A program made the position numbers and the translations under genes. Positions 9,290 to 18,098 of a stretch of 51,798 nucleotides of DNA are shown here, in pieces (position 1 is the first letter of the stretch; each line of letters opens with the position of its first letter). The notes under the pieces were generated by a model, which was not told the origin of the DNA, searched no databases, and saw only the letters and a program-made list of their open reading frames with translations. Origin of the DNA: JAGORM01 sp050255815 (GTDB lineage: Bacteria > Patescibacteriota > Microgenomatia > Levybacterales > GWA1-39-11). The stretch spans positions 1-51,798 of the forward strand of contig JBLMVJ010000015.1 in assembly GCA_050255815.1 (NCBI GenBank), read 5' to 3'.

Positions 9290-10026
9290 TTAGCGCTGTT
9301 ATTCTTGTAAAAAATGAAGAGGAGAATATAGTAGACTGTCTGGAGTCTGTATCCTTCTGTGATGAAATACTGGTTATAGATGACAATTCTACAGATAATA
9401 CAGCTTCCCTGGCAAAACTCCATAAAGCAAAAGTGGTGAAGAATTCTTTGGGGGATAATTTTTCAAAACAAAGGAATTTTGCACTGTCCATAGCAAAAAA
9501 TGACTGGGTATTATTTGTTGACGCTGATGAGCGTGTGAGCGTGACTTTAGCACATGAAATTAAAAGAAGCATAGAGCAGAACCATGCAGACGGGTACCAG
9601 ATACTAAGAAGGGATAAATTGTTTGGAAAGATTCTGAAACATGGTGAACTGAAGAATAAATATTTTTTGAGACTAGGAAAGAAAGGCAGTGGGTTATGGA
9701 AAGGGTCCGTACATGAGAAATGGGATATAGCCGGAAATGTTCTAAAACTAGACCATTCTTTACTTCATGAACCGCATAAAACCATTGCTGAATTTTTAAA
9801 AGAAGTAAATTACTATACCACCCTAAGGGCTAAAGAATTACATACCCAAGGAATAAAAAGTTCTTTCTGGAATATTCTTTTTTATACCAAAGGCAAATTT
9901 TTTATAACTTATTTTTTAAAACTCGGTTTTCTGGACGGTATTCCGGGACTCCTTCTTTCCCTTATGATGTCTTTTCACTCATTTCTGGTCAGATCCAAGC
10001 TCTATCTGCTTCAGACTCATGAATAA
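9286..10026 (+). CDS. Family 2 glycosyltransferase, WaaE/KdtX-like
   Basis: 246 residues from the ATG at 9286, which overlaps the upstream stop as ATGA. The longer frame from 9247 would overlap by more than 40 nt. It starts with Ile-Ser-Ala-Val-Ile-Leu-Val-Lys-Asn-Glu-Glu, followed by Val-Ile-Asp-Asp-Asn-Ser-Thr-Asp-Asn-Thr and Val-Asp-Ala-Asp-Glu-Arg (DXD near residue 85). This is the pattern of the LPS core beta-1,4-glucosyltransferase-like GT2 branch. A hydrophobic C-terminal segment (about 200-235) suggests membrane attachment. Confidence 0.88.
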   Translation: MISAVILVKNEEENIVDCLESVSFCDEILVIDDNSTDNTASLAKLHKAKVVKNSLGDNFSKQRNFALSIAKNDWVLFVDADERVSVTLAHEIKRSIEQNHADGYQILRRDKLFGKILKHGELKNKYFLRLGKKGSGLWKGSVHEKWDIAGNVLKLDHSLLHEPHKTIAEFLKEVNYYTTLRAKELHTQGIKSSFWNILFYTKGKFFITYFLKLGFLDGIPGLLLSLMMSFHSFLVRSKLYLLQTHE

Positions 10027-10123
10027 AAGCCGGTTAAAGGTTCTATTTCTTCTTTGGTCAATTCTGCTGTTAGGAAACTATTTGGTGTTTTTATTAGAGA
10101 AAGGAATAGGAAGGCTGCATTAA
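10019..10123 (+). CDS. 34-codon membrane ORF; probable frameshifted N-terminus of the next gene
   Basis: This short frame starts with ATG inside the end of the previous gene (8-nt overlap, as elsewhere in the operon). It encodes a basic N-terminus and one hydrophobic helix (Leu-Phe-Leu-Leu-Trp-Ser-Ile-Leu-Leu-Leu). It stops two nucleotides before the ATG at 10126. It reads like the first membrane helix of the following GT-C protein, shifted by one frame. The alternative is a separate 34-residue membrane peptide translationally coupled to that gene. Confidence 0.45.
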   Translation: MNKSRLKVLFLLWSILLLGNYLVFLLEKGIGRLH

Positions 10124-10125
10124 TC

Positions 10126-11691
10126 ATGTTATTTACCGCGTTATCCATAGGAGCGTTGTCTTTAGTGCTATTTGCCGCCGGATTATTTGGCTTACTGTAT
10201 ATCCCCAACATTATAGCCATATTTGCATTATTTATAGCTGCGGAAGTAATGTATATCTATAAAAAAAGAAGATCTATTACCTTTTCCCTTTCAGGCTTTT
10301 CCCTTTTCCAAAAATTTTTAATTGGGCTGTTGCTGCTCCAATCCGTAGTTAATTTTATAGGGGTATTAGGGCCTGAATTAGGGTTTGATGCACTCTGGTA
10401 TCATTTAACTCTTCCTAAAATTTTTCTGGAGCACCATAAAGTCTTTTTTATTCCGGGAGATCTTCTGTACTATTCCCTTTTTCCAAAACTCACGGAGATG
10501 CTGTATCTGGTACCTCTTTCTCTGGGAAGTGAAGCAGGCGCAAAATTTATCCATTTTTCTTTTGGAATTTTAACTCTGGTCCTCCTCTATAAAACATCAA
10601 GGATATTTTTAAATAAAACATTTTCACTATTGGTTCTAACGGTTTTTTATTCAAATCCGGTGGTAGGGTGGGAATCAATAACCGGGTACGTAGACCTGGC
10701 CCGTACCTTTTTTGAACTTTTTGCTTTTTACTACTTTGTGACTTTTTTAAAAACCGGGAATAAAAAAAATATCATTACGTCAGGGATGCTGTTAGGCCTT
10801 GGTATTTCTGTAAAGACATTGTCCCTAGGGTCCTTGCCTCTATATGCATTGTTGCTTATATTTTCAAAATCAAAGTCTAAAGTCTCATCTATGATGTTGC
10901 TTATATTATCCGCAGCATTAACATCTATCCTCTGGTTTGTGTACGCATATATCTCTTCAGGCAATCCTTTTTACCCGCTTTTCTCTTCAAGGTATTCCGA
11001 TTTAGGGCAAGGATATGCCTCAGTAATACAAGCAGGAAAAGACCTTTTTATATTATCCTTCTATTCCCCTGATCCCATATCACCTCTGTATATCTTGTTT
11101 ATTCCTCTTATTGGTATCACCTTCAATAAAATGAAAGGAGTTGAAAAGACGCTGCTGTTTTACTCATTTTTAGCTATTATGCTTTGGACAATAACTCCCA
11201 GGACAGGCACTTCCAGATTCCTTTTGCCTTACCTGCCCGTCATGAGTATTGCAGTGACCCTTCCGCTGAAGTATTTAAAGGATAAATTTTATATAAAGAC
11301 AGCTTATGTCCTCATCACTCTTTGTATGCTTATTTCTATTTTTTATAGAGGGGCGGCGAATACAAAGTTTATCCCTTATATTGTAGGAAGTGAGTCAAAA
11401 GAAGAATTTCTCATGAATTATTTAAATTTTTCCTATGGTGATTTTTATGATGAAGAGCAGGCTATTAAAGAAATAGTGGGACAGAAAAAGGTATTAACCG
11501 TAGGACTCCACAATCTATACTATATAGATTTTCCTTTTGTTGACAGTTCTTATGTGAGAAATGGAGAAGAATTTAATTATGTTCTGGTCCAAAATGCTAT
11601 CCTTCCTTCCCGATTTTCTACCGCAAAGCTTGCTTACGTTAACAGTAAAACTCATGTAAAATTATATGATGTAGGGAAAACATTATGGTGA
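10126..11691 (+). CDS. GT39-like multi-spanning membrane glycosyltransferase
   Basis: 521 residues from the ATG at 10126. A TTG start at 10054 would be in the same frame but reads through a region better explained by the 10019 frame. It has about twelve hydrophobic segments and a loop reading Gly-Phe-Asp-Ala-Leu-Trp-Tyr-His-Leu-Thr-Leu-Pro-Lys near residue 95. That Asp/Tyr-His/Pro-Lys pattern is seen in PMT_2-type and related bacterial membrane glycosyltransferases. It probably acts on polyprenyl-linked sugars at the outer face of the membrane. The true N-terminus may be extended by about 34 residues through a frameshift. Confidence 0.68.
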   Translation: MLFTALSIGALSLVLFAAGLFGLLYIPNIIAIFALFIAAEVMYIYKKRRSITFSLSGFSLFQKFLIGLLLLQSVVNFIGVLGPELGFDALWYHLTLPKIFLEHHKVFFIPGDLLYYSLFPKLTEMLYLVPLSLGSEAGAKFIHFSFGILTLVLLYKTSRIFLNKTFSLLVLTVFYSNPVVGWESITGYVDLARTFFELFAFYYFVTFLKTGNKKNIITSGMLLGLGISVKTLSLGSLPLYALLLIFSKSKSKVSSMMLLILSAALTSILWFVYAYISSGNPFYPLFSSRYSDLGQGYASVIQAGKDLFILSFYSPDPISPLYILFIPLIGITFNKMKGVEKTLLFYSFLAIMLWTITPRTGTSRFLLPYLPVMSIAVTLPLKYLKDKFYIKTAYVLITLCMLISIFYRGAANTKFIPYIVGSESKEEFLMNYLNFSYGDFYDEEQAIKEIVGQKKVLTVGLHNLYYIDFPFVDSSYVRNGEEFNYVLVQNAILPSRFSTAKLAYVNSKTHVKLYDVGKTLW

Positions 11692-12893
11692 TACTGTATT
11701 CATTGTTGGTATTGAGTATTATTCCGGGGGTAGTTACCAGAGTTTCCTTTTCAGGAATCAGCATATATTTATTTGATGTTTTTGTTGTTTTGATTCTTTT
11801 AACCTCTTACCGGAAGATATTTAATTTTATAAAGCAAAACAATAAGGCATTGTTGCCTGTTTTGTTCATGATACTGGTTTCAGCAATGGGGCTGTTTTTT
11901 AATACTAAAGACCTATTTGAGTTTTTATCTTCAACTTTATATTTATTTAGGGTTATTGGTTATAGCTTAGTTGCCATACCCCTTTTGGCATTAAAAAAAG
12001 AGAGTTTAGTAAAGCTGAAGCATGTTATGCTTTTTGGAGGTTTTGTTTTTGTAGGACTGGGGTACATCCAGTACTGGTATTACCCTAATCTGAGGAACCT
12101 TTTCTACCTGGGGTGGGATGAGCACCTATACCGGTTGTTTTCTACTTTTTTAGACCCTAATTTTGCAGGTGCTTTCATTGTCCTCATGCTGCTTTTCTAT
12201 GCTGATTTTTTCTTCTCTTGTTTCAAGACATCAAAGCCCTATATAAAGGCGCTATTACTTGCCGGATATCTATTTATTCTGCCTTCTTTGTTTCTAACCT
12301 ATTCCAGGAGTGCTTTTATTATGTTCTTTGTATCAGCTATCTTTTATTTGATTTTCATAGGGAAAAAGAAACTCCTTTTATTTTTTCTGGGAATATTTTT
12401 ACTGGGCATCATACTAATCCCTAAAAATTTGGGGGGAGAGGGGGTAAAACTTTTCAGGACTGCCTCTATTTTTGCCCGTATAAACACGTATGAAGAGGCT
12501 ATAACTATCTTTACCAGGAATCCGGTTGTGGGAGTAGGGTTTAATTCACTCAGATTTGTTTCAGAGCGTTATGGATTTGTACCTCAGGACCAAGCACTTG
12601 CTTCCCATGCTGCAGCGGGTATCCCCAATAGTTTCCTGTTTGTGTTGACAACAACCGGTATTTTAGGTTTTTCCTTATTTGTGTATCTATTGGCCAGAAT
12701 TATCCAAGAGGTATGGAATGTAAGGAGAAGACACATACTGTTCTCAAACTACATACTTGCAGGTATTTTGGGTGTTCTGGTAGATAGTTTATTTGAGAAT
12801 TCTCTGTTTTACGCTCAAATAATGCTGTGGCTTGTGCTTTCTACAGGAATACTCTTTGGAATGCTCAATTCTAAGAACACCAAGAAAGCTTAG
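11685..12893 (+). CDS. O-antigen ligase/polymerase family membrane protein (Wzy_C)
   Basis: 402 residues with 10-12 hydrophobic helices. The C-terminal half contains Asn-Pro-Val-Val-Gly-Val-Gly-Phe-Asn-Ser and, after a long loop, Ser-His-Ala-Ala-Ala-Gly-Ile-Pro-Asn-Ser-Phe followed by Thr-Thr-Gly-Ile-Leu-Gly. This is the PF04932 signature. The family polymerises repeat units or ligates glycans to an acceptor on the outside of the membrane. It overlaps the preceding gene by 7 nt and is the last gene of the plus-strand polysaccharide cluster. Confidence 0.83.
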   Translation: MVILYSLLVLSIIPGVVTRVSFSGISIYLFDVFVVLILLTSYRKIFNFIKQNNKALLPVLFMILVSAMGLFFNTKDLFEFLSSTLYLFRVIGYSLVAIPLLALKKESLVKLKHVMLFGGFVFVGLGYIQYWYYPNLRNLFYLGWDEHLYRLFSTFLDPNFAGAFIVLMLLFYADFFFSCFKTSKPYIKALLLAGYLFILPSLFLTYSRSAFIMFFVSAIFYLIFIGKKKLLLFFLGIFLLGIILIPKNLGGEGVKLFRTASIFARINTYEEAITIFTRNPVVGVGFNSLRFVSERYGFVPQDQALASHAAAGIPNSFLFVLTTTGILGFSLFVYLLARIIQEVWNVRRRHILFSNYILAGILGVLVDSLFENSLFYAQIMLWLVLSTGILFGMLNSKNTKKA

Positions 12894-12916
12894 AGCTAGG
12901 GCTTTAGAACGGAGTT

Positions 12917-12997
12917 CGCAACCTTTTAAGGCTTAAGACTGAAAGTCGCAAGCCTGTTAAGGCTTAAGGCCGAAGGACGCAAGCCTGTTAAGGCTTA
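12917..12997. repeat. Three tandem copies of a 30/31-bp palindromic repeat between convergent genes
   Basis: Copies start near 12917, 12947 and 12978. Each begins CGCAA and contains an inverted core (AAGCCT ... AGGCTT in copies 2 and 3). The array fills the gap between the O-antigen ligase gene and the convergent Ig-like gene, running into the latter's last codons. Such stems could end transcription from both sides, although no T-run is present. Confidence 0.7.
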
Positions 12998-13704
12998 TAG
13001 TTTACCTTGAGATCTTTTTCAGTAGTTTTCCCTGCCTGGTTAGTGGCAATTATCTTGATTTGGTTGTCCCCTTCATTCAGTTTCATATAGTAAGAAAAAT
13101 TTCCGGAAGAGTCTACAATAGCCCTGAAATTATTTACGGTAACGTCATTATCCGGGTCAGTTGAGCCCTGGACGTTAATACTTTGGTCACCTCTGGTAAA
13201 TTGCTGCCCATCAGAAGGTGAGCTTACATCCAGCTTGGGAGCACCCTGACTGTAAATTACTGTATAATCCCGGGTAAAGTCGCTTGTTTCTTCCCCTTTT
13301 TTCACCCGCGCTTTTATAGTATTAGTCCCGTTTGCCAGCTTTATGGAATCAAACGAGAATCTCTGGTCTTTTGAAAGGGAGGTGGTATCATAAGACTTTC
13401 CATTCAGGTACAGTTCAACCTGGGCATCCGAATAAGATGAAGTTCCGCTAATCACTATACTTGCACTGTCCGTAGCATCAGGTATAGAAGTGATAAAGGG
13501 TGCTTCCAGTGTGCTGGTATCATTTACCGGCGCTGTATTTACTGCCTGTTTTTTAAAAAGAGGAAATGAGGAAACTGAGGAAAGTACTGATGGCCCAAAT
13601 TTAAAAAGGATAGCAAGAAACAGGATGGTTGCTATGGAGAAGATAATGATCTGTTTTCTGCTTTTCTGCTCGCTGGTTCTGGCAAGTCTTGAGCTTTTTT
13701 GCAT
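12988..13704 (-). CDS. Membrane-anchored protein with two Ig-like (glucodextranase-B-like) domains
   Basis: 238 residues. Residues 1-20 are basic and about 18-45 form one membrane helix. From about residue 68 there are two beta-sandwich repeats, seen as Ile-Val-Ile-Ser-Gly-Thr-Ser / Val-Glu-Leu-Tyr-Leu-Asn-Gly and Ile-Asn-Val-Gln-Gly-Ser-Thr-Asp-Pro, each ending in an Asn-Thr-Ile-Lys-Ala or Asn-Gln-Ile-Lys-Ile strand. This suits an extracellular binding or spacer protein. The gene starts 3 nt after atpC stops, so it is probably the last gene of the ATP synthase transcript. I see no link to ATP synthesis. Confidence 0.72.
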   Translation of the reverse strand: MQKSSRLARTSEQKSRKQIIIFSIATILFLAILFKFGPSVLSSVSSFPLFKKQAVNTAPVNDTSTLEAPFITSIPDATDSASIVISGTSSYSDAQVELYLNGKSYDTTSLSKDQRFSFDSIKLANGTNTIKARVKKGEETSDFTRDYTVIYSQGAPKLDVSSPSDGQQFTRGDQSINVQGSTDPDNDVTVNNFRAIVDSSGNFSYYMKLNEGDNQIKIIATNQAGKTTEKDLKVNYKP

Positions 13705-13707
13705 ACG

Positions 13708-14130
13708 TTATTGGCTTTTATGCCTAATCTTTTTAGCTACTTTTAGCTCTAATATAGATTTTCTCAAATCCTTATCTGCCAATGCAAATTCTGCGGTATT
13801 TTTTTGGTTTTTCATAATTTCTTCTGCGCGTTTCTTTGCTTCTTCCGCACGTGCTACCTGGATGCTGTCTGCATGTACGGCATAATCGGAAATAATATTA
13901 GTGAAAGTCTTTTCTACCTGGACTATGCCTGACATAACTGCTATTAACGTTTCTTTTCCGCCGCGTTTAATATGAAGCTCTCCTTCTGCGAGCCTGGTAT
14001 ATAGGGGGACATGGTGGGGGAGTATGGTTATTTCACCGTTTTCCGTTGGAACCCGTATCTCATCTACATCATCTTTGAAGATAATGCCGTCAGGGGTTAC
14101 TATTTCCAGGTGAAAGTGTGCGTCTGCCAT
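13708..14130 (-). CDS. atpC: ATP synthase F1 epsilon subunit
   Basis: 140 residues. The N-terminal beta-sandwich (His-Leu-Glu-Ile-Val-Thr-Pro-Asp-Gly, then Gly-Glu-Ile-Thr-Ile-Leu-Pro-His-His-Val-Pro) matches the ATP-synt_DE_N domain. It is followed by two C-terminal helices rich in Ala, Glu and Lys. The subunit couples rotation of the gamma stalk to the c-ring and can inhibit ATP hydrolysis. It follows atpD with an 8-nt gap. Confidence 0.95.
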   Translation of the reverse strand: MADAHFHLEIVTPDGIIFKDDVDEIRVPTENGEITILPHHVPLYTRLAEGELHIKRGGKETLIAVMSGIVQVEKTFTNIISDYAVHADSIQVARAEEAKKRAEEIMKNQKNTAEFALADKDLRKSILELKVAKKIRHKSQ

Positions 14131-14138
14131 AGTGGGAA

Positions 14139-15530
14139 CTATTTCTTGCCGTTTTTGACAGCTTCTTCAATAGTTCCGGTCATGTAGAAGGATTGTTCAG
14201 GAAGATGATCATGTTTCCCTTCAATAATCTCTTTAAAGCCTTTTACGGTATCTTCAATCTTAACATATCTACCCGGAGCACCGGTAAAGATTTCAGCCAC
14301 AAACATAGGTTGGGTCAAAAATCTCTGGATTTTACGTGCACGTGATACGGTAAGCTTATCCTCATCTGACAGTTCATCAATTCCCAAAATAGCTATAATA
14401 TCCTGCAGGTCTTTATTTCTCTGTAAAATCCTTTTTACTTCTGAAGCCACAAAATAATGGTCCTTTCCAACTATATTTGGGTCCAAAAGACGTGAGGATG
14501 AGGTAAGCGGATCTACCGCAGGATAGAGTCCCTGTTCTGCAATGGAACGCTCCAGGGTAATAGTTGCTTCCAGATGGGAGAAGATAGTTGCCGGTGCCGG
14601 GTCAGTGTAGTCATCAGCAGGTACGTAGACAGCCTGTACTGAGGTAATAGAGCCTTTTTTAGTAGAAGTGATCCTTTCCTGCAAAGAGCCAACATCCAGT
14701 CCTAAAGTAGGCTGGTAGCCTACCGCTGAAGGCATGCGTCCCAAAAGCGCTGACACTTCAGAGCCTGCCTGGGCGAAACGGAAGACATTATCAATAAACA
14801 AAAGCACGTCTTCATTCTTCTGGTCGCGGAAGTATTCTGCCATGGTAAGAGCGGTAAGGCCTACGCGCAGTCTGTTTCCCGGCGGTTCGTTCATCTGGCC
14901 AAAGACCATGACCGTTTTATCCAAAACTTCAGCCTCTTTCATTTCAATCCAGAGGTCTGTTCCTTCACGGGTTCTTTCTCCAACTCCGGCAAATACAGAG
15001 TGTCCATGGTGGACCATAGCAATGTTACGGATCAGTTCTTTCACAATAACCGTTTTTCCTACTCCGGCTCCTCCAAAAATACCAACCTTTCCCCCTTTAG
15101 TGAATGGGGCAATAAGGTCTATAACTTTGATACCTGTTTCAAGCATTTCCGGGGTAGTTGCCTGTTCAGAGAGCTCCGGTGCTTCCTTGTGGATTGCATC
15201 TTTTTTTACTTTTTCAGAAAGCTTTTTGCCGCCGTCTATAGTTTCCCCTAATACGTTAAAAATACGGCCCAGTGTTTCTGATCCTATAGGGACTTCAATA
15301 GGTTTTCCGGTCTTTTTGACTTTAGTGCCGCGTTTTAACCCTTCCGTAGGGCCCATAGCAATAGTCCTTACTTCCCCATTTTCCAACTGGAATTCTGTTT
15401 CTAAAATAAGCTTCTTGCCGCCCTTGAGGTCAATTTCCAGTGCTTCATAAATGCCCGGCATGTTGGAAACGTCAAATTTTACGTCAATAATTGCTCCCTG
15501 AATCCGTATGACTGATCCTTCGTTTTTCAT
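14139..15530 (-). CDS. atpD: ATP synthase F1 beta subunit (catalytic)
   Basis: 463 residues, full length. The P-loop is Gly-Gly-Ala-Gly-Val-Gly-Lys-Thr near residue 151. The catalytic Gly-Glu-Arg-Thr-Arg-Glu-Gly and the Leu-Leu-Phe-Ile-Asp-Asn Walker B strand are present, as is the DELSDEDK region seen in bacterial beta subunits. It forms the catalytic interfaces of the F1 hexamer with alpha. The gene sits between atpG and atpC in the normal order. Confidence 0.98.
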   Translation of the reverse strand: MKNEGSVIRIQGAIIDVKFDVSNMPGIYEALEIDLKGGKKLILETEFQLENGEVRTIAMGPTEGLKRGTKVKKTGKPIEVPIGSETLGRIFNVLGETIDGGKKLSEKVKKDAIHKEAPELSEQATTPEMLETGIKVIDLIAPFTKGGKVGIFGGAGVGKTVIVKELIRNIAMVHHGHSVFAGVGERTREGTDLWIEMKEAEVLDKTVMVFGQMNEPPGNRLRVGLTALTMAEYFRDQKNEDVLLFIDNVFRFAQAGSEVSALLGRMPSAVGYQPTLGLDVGSLQERITSTKKGSITSVQAVYVPADDYTDPAPATIFSHLEATITLERSIAEQGLYPAVDPLTSSSRLLDPNIVGKDHYFVASEVKRILQRNKDLQDIIAILGIDELSDEDKLTVSRARKIQRFLTQPMFVAEIFTGAPGRYVKIEDTVKGFKEIIEGKHDHLPEQSFYMTGTIEEAVKNGKK

Positions 15531-15581
15531 AATTTTGTATTCAATGATTTTACTATATTTTTGTGCCTAGGAAAAGGGTCA

Positions 15582-16427
15582 TTATGCTTGCTGGGAATTG
15601 GTAAGGTCCAAAATCTCCCCCGTAATCTTTTCCTGCCTTGTTTTATTATATGAAAGCGTTAAGTAAGATGCTATGTCATTTGCATTAGTTTTTGCATTTT
15701 GCATAGCTATCATCCTGGCTACCTGTTCAGAGGTATATGCTTCCAAAAGGGCGCTGTAAATGCTCATCTCTATATATTGAGGTAATAATGTTTCCAGCAA
15801 AGCAGGTACGTTTGGCTCAAAAAGATGGAATGGGCCCTGGTTTTCAGTAAAAGCGGTTGAGTCAATAGGCAAGAGTTTTTTAATAACAGGGGTTTGCTGA
15901 AAGAATGAATGAAATTCTGTAAACAGAATATCAACTGAGCCTACTTCACCGTTATTATAAAATGTTTCAATAAGCTTTACCATTTCATAGACATTAGTAT
16001 ATCTGGGGATAGTATTTCCCATAGGGAAAGCTGCTACAAAATCAAAAGACATTTTTGCTGCAAACCGCTCAACCTTTTTGCCAATGGTTACCAGCTTTAC
16101 TTCTTTTGTGTCTACGGTTAATAATTTTTTAAAAATATTGGTATTTAAAGAACCACAGAGTCCCTTATCAGGAGAAATAGCGATCACGAGTTTTTTGTTT
16201 GATTCATTCCCGTCAATGTAAGGGTGGTGGAAGGTGTTTTTATTTGTTTGGGAAATAAGGGATGAAGTAATCTCTTCAATTTTTTTTACGTATGGTTTGT
16301 TGCTTTCTACTGTTTTTTGCGCGCGTTTGATTTTAGAAGCGCTCATCATTTCCATTGCCTTTGCGATTTGCGCAACATTCTTTGCTGTTTTTATCCTTCT
16401 TTTCAATAATTGTAAGTTCTCGGCCAT
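15582..16427 (-). CDS. atpG: ATP synthase F1 gamma subunit
   Basis: 281 residues. The N-terminal helix has Leu-Lys-Arg-Arg-Ile-Lys-Thr-Ala-Lys-Asn, and Met-Glu-Met-Met-Ser-Ala-Ser-Lys-Ile follows. The C-terminal helix has the signature Met-Gln-Asn-Ala-Lys-Thr-Asn-Ala and ends with Asn-Lys-Thr-Arg-Gln-Glu-Lys-Ile-Thr. It is the central rotor shaft. The gap to atpA is 132 nt, unusually long inside this operon, and holds one of the two 61-nt hairpin repeats. Confidence 0.96.
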   Translation of the reverse strand: MAENLQLLKRRIKTAKNVAQIAKAMEMMSASKIKRAQKTVESNKPYVKKIEEITSSLISQTNKNTFHHPYIDGNESNKKLVIAISPDKGLCGSLNTNIFKKLLTVDTKEVKLVTIGKKVERFAAKMSFDFVAAFPMGNTIPRYTNVYEMVKLIETFYNNGEVGSVDILFTEFHSFFQQTPVIKKLLPIDSTAFTENQGPFHLFEPNVPALLETLLPQYIEMSIYSALLEAYTSEQVARMIAMQNAKTNANDIASYLTLSYNKTRQEKITGEILDLTNSQQA

Positions 16428-16470
16428 TTTTTAAAACTTCTCTAAAATTTATAAATACTTGTTTTTTAAA

Positions 16471-16531
16471 ATATGTTGAGGCTCCACATTGTTCCGAGGT
16501 TAAACGAGGAACAAGTAGGAGTTGAACATAT
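16471..16531. repeat. 61-nt long-stem hairpin repeat, copy 1 (atpA-atpG gap)
   Basis: The arms pair as ATATGTT/AACATAT, CTCC/GGAG and TTGTTCC/GGAACAA, separated by short symmetrical internal loops. A loop of about 13 nt closes the structure. It differs from the copy at 20184-20244 only in the apical loop. It could be a processing or stabilising element in the atp mRNA or a small non-autonomous mobile element. Confidence 0.85.
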
Positions 16532-16559
16532 TTTGATAAAAATACTAAATTGGGAATTT

Positions 16560-18092
16560 CTATTTAAGCGTCTTTTTGAATGCTACAATTGCATCCTTCA
16601 GCTCATTTTGGAGTTTCTCGTCTAATTTTTCGCTTTTTGCAAGCGCGTCAACTGCTTTTTTAGCCCTGGTTTTTACAAAAGATGAAACCTTTGCCTCAAA
16701 TTCCCTGATTTTTTCTACCGGAAAATCATCTAATGCACCGGAAGTAGCAGAGTAGATACTGATAACCTGGGAGACCTCATCCATAGGCTGGTACTGTGGC
16801 TGGTTTAAGATTTCTGATACTCTCTTTCCCCGGTCAATTTGCTTCATGGTCTGTTCATCCAGGTCAGAGCCAAACTGTGCAAAAGCGGCAAGTGACCTGA
16901 ACTGTGCCAGCTCAAGCCTGAGTGGTCCGGCAACCTGCTTCATAGGCTTTGTCTGGGCTGCACCTCCTACACGGGAAACGGAAAGTCCTGCGTTAATAGC
17001 AGGCCTGGTCCCTGCATTAAACAAATCTGTTTCCAGGTAAATCTGTCCATCAGTGATAGAGATAACATTAGTAGGAATGTATGCTGAGTTATCCCCTGCC
17101 TGAGTTTCAATGATTGGGAGGGAAGTGATAGAGCCTCCACCAAATTCATCTGCCATCCTGACAGACCGTTCTAATAACCTACTGTGCAGATAGAAAATAT
17201 CTCCCGGATATGCCTCACGTCCTGCAGGACGGCGAAGCACTAAAGAAATCTGGCGGTATGCAGTAGCATGTTTAGAAAGGTCATCATAGACTACTAAGAC
17301 ATCCTGGCCCTTTTCCATAAAGTATTCCGCAATAGCAGTAGCAGCAAATGGGGCCAAGAATTGTAAGGATGCCGGATCTGATGCGGATGAAGAAACTATG
17401 ATAGAGTAGTCCATAGCACCTTCTGCTTCTAAGATGGCAATTGTTTTTGCAACATTACCCCGTTTCTGTCCAATGGCGCAGTAGATACAGATAACTTGTT
17501 TAAGCCCCAAATCTTTTTTCTTCTGGTTGAGAATGGCGTCAATAGCAATGGCGGTTTTTCCGGTGTTGCGGTCTCCAATAATAAGTTCCCGCTGTCCGCG
17601 TCCAATAGGGGTCATAGCATCAATTGATTTAACTCCGGTCTTAAGTGGAGTATCAACCCCTTTTCTTTCAACCACCCCGGCTGCAATCCTTTCAAGAGGA
17701 TATGTTTTTGCGTTTTTAAGTTTTAACGGCTTTGCATCTAATGCTTTTCCCAGAGGGTCAATAACGCGGCCAATCAGGTCATCTGAAACTTCAACGCTTA
17801 AAATTTTTCCGGTGGTTTTAACGGAGTCACCTTCTTTAATAGTAAGGGATGGGGAGAGAAGAATGATGGAGACTTCATCTTCATCTAAATTCAATACTAA
17901 CCCGCGGGTTTTATCTTCAAATTCAACTTCTTCTCCAAATCCTGCCTGGGTTAATCCATTTGCACGGACAATTCCGTCCCCTACAAAAAGGACAGTCCCC
18001 ACATTTTGGACTTTGGGGTTGCTATCAATCCCTGAAATCTTTTTTTCAATTTCAGAAATAAAATCTTCTGTTGTAAAATTATTTTTTGCCAT
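16560..18092 (-). CDS. atpA: ATP synthase F1 alpha subunit
   Basis: 510 residues, full length. The nucleotide-binding P-loop is Gly-Asp-Arg-Asn-Thr-Gly-Lys-Thr near residue 171. The alpha-specific Pro-Ile-Gly-Arg-Gly-Gln-Arg-Glu-Leu precedes it, and Ser-Val-Ser-Arg-Val-Gly-Gly-Ala-Ala-Gln follows near residue 375. It is the non-catalytic partner of beta in the F1 ring. It starts 6 nt after atpH ends. Confidence 0.98.
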   Translation of the reverse strand: MAKNNFTTEDFISEIEKKISGIDSNPKVQNVGTVLFVGDGIVRANGLTQAGFGEEVEFEDKTRGLVLNLDEDEVSIILLSPSLTIKEGDSVKTTGKILSVEVSDDLIGRVIDPLGKALDAKPLKLKNAKTYPLERIAAGVVERKGVDTPLKTGVKSIDAMTPIGRGQRELIIGDRNTGKTAIAIDAILNQKKKDLGLKQVICIYCAIGQKRGNVAKTIAILEAEGAMDYSIIVSSSASDPASLQFLAPFAATAIAEYFMEKGQDVLVVYDDLSKHATAYRQISLVLRRPAGREAYPGDIFYLHSRLLERSVRMADEFGGGSITSLPIIETQAGDNSAYIPTNVISITDGQIYLETDLFNAGTRPAINAGLSVSRVGGAAQTKPMKQVAGPLRLELAQFRSLAAFAQFGSDLDEQTMKQIDRGKRVSEILNQPQYQPMDEVSQVISIYSATSGALDDFPVEKIREFEAKVSSFVKTRAKKAVDALAKSEKLDEKLQNELKDAIVAFKKTLK

Positions 18093-18098
18093 ACCGTA

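Noticed and set aside
14734..15450. A 238-codon open frame opposite atpD, and a similar 211-codon frame opposite atpA (17527-18162)
   Set aside because: Both lie wholly or mostly within strongly conserved ATP synthase genes on the other strand. Their products are Ser/Pro/Arg-rich with no family motif, as expected from the antisense of coding sequence.
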